This document shows, one piece after another, positions 41,555-47,350 of a stretch of 47,350 bases of DNA. The notes beneath the pieces are model-generated. The model was not told where the DNA came from and searched no databases. It saw only the letters and a program-made list of their open reading frames with translations. This DNA comes from CAZRUA01 sp964603125 (GTDB lineage: Bacteria > Bacteroidota > Bacteroidia > B-17B0 > Aurantibacillaceae). The position numbers and the translations under genes are program-made. Location of the stretch: assembly GCA_964603125.1 (NCBI GenBank), contig CAZRUA010000012.1:1-47350 (forward strand), given 5' to 3'. Within the stretch, counting starts at the first letter, position 1; each line of letters opens with the position of its first letter.

Positions 41555-42049
41555 ATGGATTTAGATAAATTCAATCAAGAAGCAGAACAGCAAAAAACTG
41601 AGAATCGCGCCTTCTATAATAAGTTAATACGCAGACGGAGTAAAGACCTTGATGATTTGTTTCAAGAAGCCCATGAAGAGGTTTTTGAGAAAGTAGATTG
41701 TCTTACTTGCGGTAATTGCTGCAAAACAACAAGCCCTATTTTTCAACCTAAAGATATTGATAAGCTAGCAAAACGTTTTAGAATCAGACCTTCTGATTTT
41801 ATTGATAAGTATTTAAGAATTGATGAGGATAAGGATTATGTTTTGAAAACGGCTCCTTGCCCTTTTTTAGATGCTGAAAATTATTGCTTGGTATACGAAG
41901 ACAGACCAACAGCATGTCGCGAATATCCCCATACCGATAGGAAAAAGATATATCAATTATTGGATTTAACTTACCGTAACACTCTAGTTTGTCCAGCAGT
42001 ATTGGAAATTACAAATAAGTTAAAGAAAATAGATAAGCTAAATTTTTAG
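41555..42049 (+). CDS. YkgJ-family cysteine-cluster protein
   Basis: A 164-residue YkgJ-type protein with a dense cysteine set: C-L-T-C-G-N-C-C near residue 50, then CPFLDAENYCLVYEDRPTACREYP (in two parts), and VCPAV near the end. These bind zinc or an iron-sulfur cluster. The biochemical role is unproven. The start chosen is the ATG at 41555, one base after the stop of the lipoprotein gene. Confidence 0.9.
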   Translation: MDLDKFNQEAEQQKTENRAFYNKLIRRRSKDLDDLFQEAHEEVFEKVDCLTCGNCCKTTSPIFQPKDIDKLAKRFRIRPSDFIDKYLRIDEDKDYVLKTAPCPFLDAENYCLVYEDRPTACREYPHTDRKKIYQLLDLTYRNTLVCPAVLEITNKLKKIDKLNF

Positions 42050-42064
42050 TAATCGTTGGTTTTG

Positions 42065-42772
42065 TTAAGGAGTACTTAATGATACAGGAAGTATTTTTCC
42101 ATTCATGTATTTATTCCCTTCTAAAGCAAAGCTTGCCATAAAATCAGCCATTTGACTTGGTTTAAGTGGCGCTTCGTAACCCGGGAAAGCTCTGTTTAAC
42201 ATTGGAGTTTGCACTGCACCAATTGCCAAACAATTTACCGATATATTTTTGTCTTTAAATTCTTCAGCTAAACATTCGGTTAATCCTGCTATGGCGGCTT
42301 TACTGCTACTATATGCGCTTAAGCCAGCAAATTTTGCGCTACCTTGGAAACCTCCCATACTACTAATATTTACAATATGTGCTTTTGTTTTCTTTCCCAT
42401 TAAAGGTAATAAGGCTTGGCAAAGCTGAAAAGGAGCAAAAACGTTAACGGCGTATACCTGTTCAAGTTCTGCTTTTTTAATTTTTTCAAAAGGTTTGTTT
42501 ACTATGCTGCCAGCATTATTAACCAATATGTCAATTTGTTTTGTTAGTTTTTTAATACTGCTAATGATTGTAGGTATTTCACTGGTTAAATCGTAAGGTA
42601 ACACCGTAACGCTACTTTCGTCGCCTAAATCTTCAAAATCAATTAAGGCTCCTAGGGCTTTTTTGTTTCTAGCTATGGCATAAACATTGCAGTTGTTTAA
42701 TTGTGCAAATCGCTTAACTAACTCAAATCCGATACCGGAAGAAGCTCCAGTTACAATAATGTGTTTTTGCAT
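42065..42772 (-). CDS. Short-chain dehydrogenase/reductase
   Basis: A 235-residue classical SDR. The NAD(P) site is TGASSGIG (residues 7-14), the structural NNAG is present, and the catalytic set is NISS...YSSSK (Ser, Tyr, Lys). The substrate cannot be predicted. It is convergent with the ykgJ-like gene, with 15 bases between the stop codons. Confidence 0.92.
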   Translation of the reverse strand: MQKHIIVTGASSGIGFELVKRFAQLNNCNVYAIARNKKALGALIDFEDLGDESSVTVLPYDLTSEIPTIISSIKKLTKQIDILVNNAGSIVNKPFEKIKKAELEQVYAVNVFAPFQLCQALLPLMGKKTKAHIVNISSMGGFQGSAKFAGLSAYSSSKAAIAGLTECLAEEFKDKNISVNCLAIGAVQTPMLNRAFPGYEAPLKPSQMADFMASFALEGNKYMNGKILPVSLSTP

Positions 42773-42809
42773 AAAGTATTTTTTGTAAATTTATCCAAAA
42801 GAATTCAAA

Positions 42810-43376
42810 ATGAAGAAATTAATTTTAAGTCTTGTAGTAGTTTTATTTTTTGCAACAACTTGTTTCGCTCAGCCAAAACCTAAGGATGCTAATGCTGCTA
42901 AACCTAAATTTAATTTAAAGGAAAAATTATATTATGGTGCTAATGTGAGTCTCTCATTTGGAACTAATTCAGGTGTTTTTGATTTATCGCCGAACTTAGG
43001 ATACAAAATCAACGATATGTTTTCAGTTGGACCTCAAGTAATTTACACGAATTATATTTTTAAGTCGGGTAACACAAAGTATAATTTTAATATTATTGGT
43101 GGTGGTATTTTTGCTCGAGCTTTAGTATTGCCAAATATATTTTTACAGGCAGAGTATGATATATTATCAGTACCAAAGACATATGTTGGTAACAAGGTTA
43201 CCGAAAGAGTTTATAGCGATGAAAAGATGGTAGGTATTGGATTGAAAAATCAGTTTGGCGAAAAAGCTTGTTATTATTTTACAATCATGTATGATATAGC
43301 TCCTACTCAGTTTTCTCCTTACAATAATGGTGTTTTACCAATTGTTTATCGCACAGGCTTTAACATTAATTTTTAA
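42810..43376 (+). CDS. Small outer-membrane beta-barrel-like protein
   Basis: A 188-residue protein: the signal peptide ends near TTCFAQ (residue 21), a Pro/Lys/Ala linker follows, then about eight amphipathic strands rich in Tyr, Phe and Gly (YGANVSLSFGTN, YKINDMFSVGPQVIYTNYIF, IVYRTGFNINF). This is the pattern of an eight-stranded outer-membrane barrel. No further function can be assigned. The final four bases overlap the convergent epimerase. Confidence 0.78.
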   Translation: MKKLILSLVVVLFFATTCFAQPKPKDANAAKPKFNLKEKLYYGANVSLSFGTNSGVFDLSPNLGYKINDMFSVGPQVIYTNYIFKSGNTKYNFNIIGGGIFARALVLPNIFLQAEYDILSVPKTYVGNKVTERVYSDEKMVGIGLKNQFGEKACYYFTIMYDIAPTQFSPYNNGVLPIVYRTGFNINF

Positions 43377-44359
43377 GAGGTAGTTTCAAACCAAGTAAGC
43401 GTTTTGCTTAAGCCTTCATTAAATAAAACCTGAGGTTGGTAACCTAAAATGTTTTTAGCCGCAGTTATATCGGCTAATGAATTTTTAACATCACCAAATC
43501 TTTCTTCACGATGTGTAGCTTTGGCCAAAGGAGCAACGACATTTTTAATTTGCTCAAACATTTGATTTACACTTACACTTTCTCCGCAAGCAATATTAAA
43601 AACACGATTAATTGCTTCTTTGTTATCACATAGCATAGCTTTAACATTGGCTTGAACTGCGTTTTCTACAAAAGTAAAGTCTCTGCTTTGCTCACCATCA
43701 CCATTAATAAAAACAGTTTCGTTTTTTTTAAGTTTTGCAATAAATTGCGGTATTGCAGCAGCATATGCACCGTAAGGGTTTTGGCGAGGACCAAAAATAT
43801 TAAAATAGCGTAAACCTATAATTTCCATGTTGTAAGTAGTAGAAAAAATGGCCGCGTATTGTTCATTAACAAGTTTGCTTACTGCATAAGGCGAAAGTGG
43901 TTTTCCTATTCTATGCTCTACTTTCGGGCTTTCGTTTAAATCTCCGTAAACTGATGAAGAGCTTGCATAAACAACACGTTTCACTTTTGCATCTCTTGCG
44001 GCAATTAGTACGTTAATAAAACCAGTAGCATTTACGTTGTGTGTAGCAATTGGATTTTCAATACTTCTTGGTACAGAACCCAAAGCCCCTTGATGAGTTA
44101 TGTAATCAATTCCTTCACAAGCTTTTTTACAATCGTCTAAATTGCATATATCGCCTTCAATAAAAGTGAAGTTTTGATGATTTAAAAATGGTTCAATATT
44201 ACTTTTAAAGCCCGTTGCTAAATTATCAAGCACAACAACTTTTTTTGCATTATGTTGTAAAAGGTATTCTACTATATTGGAGCCAATAAAACCAGCGCCA
44301 CCTGTAACTAAGAAAGAGTATTGTCTTAAATCTTTTGTATGATAAATTGTGTTATACAC
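43373..44359 (-). CDS. UDP-sugar 4-epimerase-like extended SDR
   Basis: A 328-residue extended SDR of the nucleotide-sugar epimerase group. NAD binding is at YSFLVTGGAGFIGSN, the catalytic area includes SSSSVYGD and YAVSK, and GLRYFNIFGPRQNPYGAYAAAIPQF is typical of UDP-N-acetylhexosamine 4-epimerases (WbpP/TviC group). I chose the GTG at 44359 because it overlaps the rfbB stop by one base (taGTG) and gives a normal length; an upstream ATG would add 29 residues inside rfbB. It lies directly after rfbB in one transcript, so both feed surface polysaccharide synthesis. Confidence 0.88.
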   Translation of the reverse strand: MYNTIYHTKDLRQYSFLVTGGAGFIGSNIVEYLLQHNAKKVVVLDNLATGFKSNIEPFLNHQNFTFIEGDICNLDDCKKACEGIDYITHQGALGSVPRSIENPIATHNVNATGFINVLIAARDAKVKRVVYASSSSVYGDLNESPKVEHRIGKPLSPYAVSKLVNEQYAAIFSTTYNMEIIGLRYFNIFGPRQNPYGAYAAAIPQFIAKLKKNETVFINGDGEQSRDFTFVENAVQANVKAMLCDNKEAINRVFNIACGESVSVNQMFEQIKNVVAPLAKATHREERFGDVKNSLADITAAKNILGYQPQVLFNEGLSKTLTWFETTS

Positions 44360-45411
44360 TATGCTTTTGCGTATTGGTTGTTGTAATAATTTTGATAATC
44401 TCCACTGGTAACTTGATTCAACCATTCTGAGTTTTCTAAGTACCAATCCACGGTTTTCTCTAAGCCTTCCTCAAATTGTAAAGATGGTTTCCAGCCTAGT
44501 TCATTCTGTAATTTCGTTGAATCAATTGCGTATCTCAAGTCGTGTCCTGCACGGTCTGTAACAAACGTAATTAGTTTTTCATTTGTTCCTTCAGCACGAT
44601 TTAATTTTTTGTCCATTATTTTACATAATAAACGTATCACATCAATGTTTTTCCACTCGTTGTGTCCACCAATATTAAATGTGCTTCCTAATTTTGCATT
44701 ATGAAAAATAACATCAATTGCTCTTGCATGATCTTCTACAAATAACCAATCACGCACGTTTTCGCCTTTACCATAAATTGGTAATGGTTTGTTGTTTTTA
44801 ATATTATTAATACAAAGTGGAATCAGTTTTTCGGGGAAATGGTAAGGACCATAATTGTTTGAACAATTTGATATTACACAAGGTAATTTGTAAGTATCGT
44901 GGTAGGCTCTCACAAAGTGATCAGAGCTTGCTTTTGAAGCGCTATATGGACTATGAGGGTCGTAAGCGGTTGTTTCTAAAAACATCCCTTCGTCACCTAA
45001 TGATCCATAAACTTCATCGGTACTTACATGATAAAACTTTGAAAAATTGTTATCTGTGTTTTTATGTAATTCTTTTGCAGCGTTTAGTAAGTTTACTGTA
45101 CCAATCACATTAGTATAAACAAATTCTAATGGGTTGGTAATACTTCTATCTACATGACTCTCTGCCGCTAAATGAATTACAGCATTGAATTTTTCTTTTG
45201 CAAAAAGTTCATTGATAAAGTTGGCATCTACAATGTCGCCTTTAATAAAATGGTAATTCGATTTTGTTTCGATATCTTTTAAATTGGCTAAGTTACCTGC
45301 GTAAGTTAGTTTATCTAAATTATAAATTTGATAGTTAGGATATTTGTTTACAAATAATCTCACTACATGAGATCCAATAAATCCAGCTCCTCCAGTAATT
45401 AAAATTTTCAT
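44359..45411 (-). CDS. rfbB: dTDP-glucose 4,6-dehydratase
   Basis: A 350-residue RfbB that converts dTDP-glucose to dTDP-4-keto-6-deoxyglucose, the entry to dTDP-rhamnose and other 6-deoxy sugars. The NAD site is ITGGAGFIGSHVVRLFV. The active site contains STDEVYGSLG (with the Asp-Glu pair) and YSASKASSDHFVRAYHDTY. VISNCSNNYGPYHFPEKLIP is diagnostic. The usual rfbA, rfbC and rfbD partners are not in the window. Confidence 0.95.
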   Translation of the reverse strand: MKILITGGAGFIGSHVVRLFVNKYPNYQIYNLDKLTYAGNLANLKDIETKSNYHFIKGDIVDANFINELFAKEKFNAVIHLAAESHVDRSITNPLEFVYTNVIGTVNLLNAAKELHKNTDNNFSKFYHVSTDEVYGSLGDEGMFLETTAYDPHSPYSASKASSDHFVRAYHDTYKLPCVISNCSNNYGPYHFPEKLIPLCINNIKNNKPLPIYGKGENVRDWLFVEDHARAIDVIFHNAKLGSTFNIGGHNEWKNIDVIRLLCKIMDKKLNRAEGTNEKLITFVTDRAGHDLRYAIDSTKLQNELGWKPSLQFEEGLEKTVDWYLENSEWLNQVTSGDYQNYYNNQYAKA

Positions 45412-45443
45412 TTATGCTTATTAAATTAGTTTTTAAAGTTAAA

Positions 45444-45451
45444 CAAAATTA
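45444..45451 (-). promoter_or_regulatory. -7 element (TAATTTTG) upstream of rfbB
   Basis: An exact -7 match on the minus strand, 32 bases upstream of the rfbB start and overlapping the last codon of the GH3 gene. It could give the rfbB-epimerase pair its own start in addition to read-through. Confidence 0.4.
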
Positions 45452-46957
45452 CGCTTGAGCCAAAATTTCTTCGACATACTTTCTTTCGTTTGATAATCGT
45501 GGTACTTTAAATTGTCCACCCAATTTACTTTTTGATTTTAACCAACTGTAAAATGTATTTTGTTTTAAAACGTTTATTTGAGGTGCTTTTAAAATATAAT
45601 CTTTATGACGTTTTGCTTCATAATCGCTGTTTAATGCTTTTAATGCGTTATCCAACACTTCGTTAAAAAAATCAATATTATTAGGTTCTTTGCTAAATTC
45701 AATCAACCATTGATGGCTACCTGATTTTTCATTCATAAATATTGGAGCCACGGTGTAATCAATAATTTGTGCTTCGGTTTTTTGGCAGGCAACGCGGAGT
45801 GCTTCATCAGTATTATGAACCATTAGTTCTTCGCCAAAAACATTTAAAAATTGTTTTGTTCTACCTGCAATCACAAAACGATAAGGAGATAGATTGGTAA
45901 ATTTAATTGTATCTCCTAATTGATAACGCCAAAGCCCAGCCGTTGTTGATATTACAAGTGAGTATACTTTGTTTAACTCAACTTCTTGTAAATTTATAAC
46001 CTTTGGATTTTCATTTTCTAATTCTTCAATCGGAATAAATTCATAAAAAATACCATAGTCAAGCATAAGCAACATCTCTTCCGAATTTTTTTGATCTTGC
46101 ATACCAAAAAATCCTTCAGAAGCATTGTATAGTTGAAGAAAGGAAACCTTATCCGAATGGAATAGTTGTTTAAATTTCTCTTTATACGGTGTAAAACTAA
46201 CACCACCATGAAAGTAAACTTCTAAATTGGGCCAAACCTCCGAAATATGTTTTGCATTTTTCTTTTCTAATACTCTATTTAATAAAACTAGCATCCACGA
46301 AGGTACACCAGCTAAACTCGTAACATTCGAATTCATGGTGCTTTCAGTAAGCAAGTCTAGTTTTTCTTCCCAATCATTCATTAATGCAATATCAACTTTT
46401 GGAGCCCTAAAATACTCAGCCCACATGGGTAAATTTTGAATTACAATAGCACTCACATCTCCATTGTACGACTCATAATCGCCAAATGTGTCGGTTTGAT
46501 GTGATCCTCCAAGTGCTAAATTTTTTCCGGTAAAAAGTTTTGTTTCAGGATTATTTACACAATGAAGTGTTACCATATCTCTACCACCAGCATAATGGCA
46601 TCCGTCAAGGCTTTCGGGGCTTACTGGTAAAAATTTACTTTTATCATTGGTAGTGCCGCTTGATTTTGCAAACCATTTTATATCACTCGGCCAAAGTATA
46701 TTTTGTTCTCCACGTCTTATTCTTTCAATATCTCCTTTAAGTGTTTCGTAATTTTGAAGGCTAATATTTTGTTTAAAATCGTCGTAATTTTTAATGTCGT
46801 CGAAGGAGTTTTTTTTGCCAAACTCAGTGTTAGATGCTGTTTTCAATAATTTCAACATCCATTCTTCCTGAACATCATGAGGATATTTCATAAATAATTC
46901 AATTTGGTGCATACGCTTTTTCATAAGCCAAGCCGCTATTGAATTTATGATTGCCAT
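45449..46957 (-). CDS. GH3 auxin-responsive promoter family protein
   Basis: A 502-residue bacterial member of the GH3 family of adenylate-forming enzymes. The ATP motif is FAKSSGTTNDKSKFLPVS. LQLYNASEGFFGMQ and LWRYQLGDTIKFT are the later nucleotide-binding segments, and FLNVFGEELMVHN starts the C-terminal domain. Plant members join amino acids to hormones. Bacteroidota members are common but their substrate is not known. rfbB begins 37 bases after its stop. Confidence 0.92.
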   Translation of the reverse strand: MAIINSIAAWLMKKRMHQIELFMKYPHDVQEEWMLKLLKTASNTEFGKKNSFDDIKNYDDFKQNISLQNYETLKGDIERIRRGEQNILWPSDIKWFAKSSGTTNDKSKFLPVSPESLDGCHYAGGRDMVTLHCVNNPETKLFTGKNLALGGSHQTDTFGDYESYNGDVSAIVIQNLPMWAEYFRAPKVDIALMNDWEEKLDLLTESTMNSNVTSLAGVPSWMLVLLNRVLEKKNAKHISEVWPNLEVYFHGGVSFTPYKEKFKQLFHSDKVSFLQLYNASEGFFGMQDQKNSEEMLLMLDYGIFYEFIPIEELENENPKVINLQEVELNKVYSLVISTTAGLWRYQLGDTIKFTNLSPYRFVIAGRTKQFLNVFGEELMVHNTDEALRVACQKTEAQIIDYTVAPIFMNEKSGSHQWLIEFSKEPNNIDFFNEVLDNALKALNSDYEAKRHKDYILKAPQINVLKQNTFYSWLKSKSKLGGQFKVPRLSNERKYVEEILAQA

Positions 46958-47131
46958 TGGTTTTTTAATTTTGAGTAAAAAAACTCTTTTTAATTTACAT
47001 GAACAAATGAGTTTTAGAGTAATTCAGCTAAATCATCGATTTTTACCCTTTATAAGGAGTCAAAATCAAAAAATCGACCCAAAACGCTAATTTTTCGCAT
47101 TAAATTAACATAAATTATCGACAGAAAAATC

Positions 47132-47161
47132 TTGCTATCTACCATAAATGCGGTATATTTG
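47132..47161 (+). promoter_or_regulatory. Promoter of the HesB/IscA-like gene
   Basis: A -33 TTG (47132-47134), a 19-base spacer and a -7 TATATTTG (47154-47161), one of the best matches in the window. Transcription should begin near 47168, leaving a leader of about 110 bases. Confidence 0.75.
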
Positions 47162-47168
47162 TATGAAT

Positions 47169-47185
47169 TTTAGAATTAATCTAAA
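47169..47185 (+). promoter_or_regulatory. Palindrome at the transcription start of the IscA-like gene
   Basis: TTTAGA-ATTAA-TCTAAA, a perfect 6-5-6 inverted repeat directly after the predicted start of transcription. Its place fits a repressor site, and the downstream gene suggests an iron or Fe-S sensor, which is an inference. Confidence 0.5.
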
Positions 47186-47276
47186 TAAAGATAAGGCAAA
47201 ATAGTCTTATTTGTTTTTTAGGAGTTGAATGAATTCGAGTTATACTTTAAAGTAAAGCAATTAAATTTAGTTAGAT

Positions 47277-47350
47277 ATGATAACAGTTTCGGAAAACGCA
47301 AAAAATCATGCGATTGAGCTAATGAAAAATGAGAACGCTGTTGAGGGTAC
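47277..47350 (+). CDS. HesB/IscA-family Fe-S assembly protein, N-terminus only
   Basis: The first 24 codons of a gene running off the right edge. MITVSENAKNHAIELMKNEN matches the N-terminal strand and helix of A-type iron-sulfur carrier proteins (IscA/SufA/ErpA). The conserved cysteines lie beyond the window. Which A-type protein it is, and whether a suf or isc operon follows, cannot be seen. Confidence 0.7.
   Translation, partial: MITVSENAKNHAIELMKNENAVEG

Larger units (their letters stand above)
46958..47276. other. 319-base intergenic region between GH3 and the IscA-like gene
   Basis: The right half holds the promoter and palindrome described separately and a roughly 110-base leader with an imperfect ATAAG...CTTAT hairpin (about 47190-47211). 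In the left half I see no gene, no minus-strand TAnnTTTG for GH3 and no repeat. Confidence 0.6.

Noticed and set aside
44360..44446. An ATG start of the epimerase inside rfbB
   Set aside because: It would add 29 unrelated residues before the NAD-binding strand; the GTG overlapping the rfbB stop gives a normal N-terminus.
1..47350. tRNA, rRNA, CRISPR array, prophage or conjugative element
   Set aside because: I looked for T-loop patterns, repeated spacers, integrases and mobilisation genes and saw none; a covariance-model search would be needed to exclude small RNAs.

Overview
The window is AT-rich chromosomal DNA from a member of the Bacteroidota, most like Flavobacteriia or Sphingobacteriia relatives. 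The evidence is consistent throughout. Many genes are preceded by the phylum-specific -7 promoter element TAnnTTTG, in places with a -33 TTG. Several families are typical of the phylum: DUF3127, DUF3089, HYC_CC_PP, bacterial GH3 and TIGR03862-like flavoproteins. There is a large surface protein with a gliding-motility/T9SS type B C-terminus, and many lipoproteins with an [L/V/I/F]-x-S-C lipobox. A 10-N scaffold gap inside typA shows that this is a draft assembly. I saw no rRNA, tRNA, CRISPR array, phage or insertion sequence.

Layout, left half. Positions 1-1280 hold two divergent peroxiredoxins and rnhB. Positions 1372-6203 hold a run of a membrane-anchored propeller-like protein, a lipoprotein, a flavin reductase-like protein and DUF3127, closed by a terminator. 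Positions 6267-8331 hold type I asparaginase overlapping a glycosyltransferase. Positions 8395-10982 form a sulfur unit: a TauE/SafE exporter, a persulfide dioxygenase-rhodanese fusion and a DUF983 protein. Positions 11041-12889 form a likely heavy-metal (copper-type) unit: a HYC_CC_PP protein, an exported HMA protein and an outer-membrane barrel. Positions 12974-14979 hold a DUF3089 lipoprotein and an exported protein with a T9SS-like tail. Positions 14983-22168 (minus) hold trmO and a tetR-tolC-MFP-RND efflux operon with a well-placed palindromic operator. Positions 22282-24954 hold the giant T9SS-exported protein.

Layout, right half. Next come typA (broken by the gap), a ZIP-like transporter, and a minus-strand operon of a hemerythrin-like protein, a glycerophosphodiesterase with an in-frame TGA, and a small lipoprotein. 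These are followed by an exported DUF4412-like protein, yraN, and an RluB-type pseudouridine synthase with a ~340-residue charged repeat extension. Then come a TIGR03862-like flavoprotein, the selenium pair selD-mnmH, a very basic exported protein, purD, a secreted protein, a DpnD/PcfM-like protein, an L,D-transpeptidase, DivIC/FtsB, a lipoprotein, a YkgJ-type protein, an SDR and a small barrel. The window ends with a nucleotide-sugar pair (epimerase and rfbB), a GH3 protein and the start of a HesB/IscA gene behind a strong promoter and a palindrome.

Most genes are housekeeping. The parts most worth a second look are the metal unit at 11.0-12.9 kb, the tetR operator, the purD promoter embedded in a terminator, the palindrome at the Fe-S gene promoter, the SSB-like tail of the DUF3127 protein, the interrupted phosphodiesterase and the typA assembly gap.
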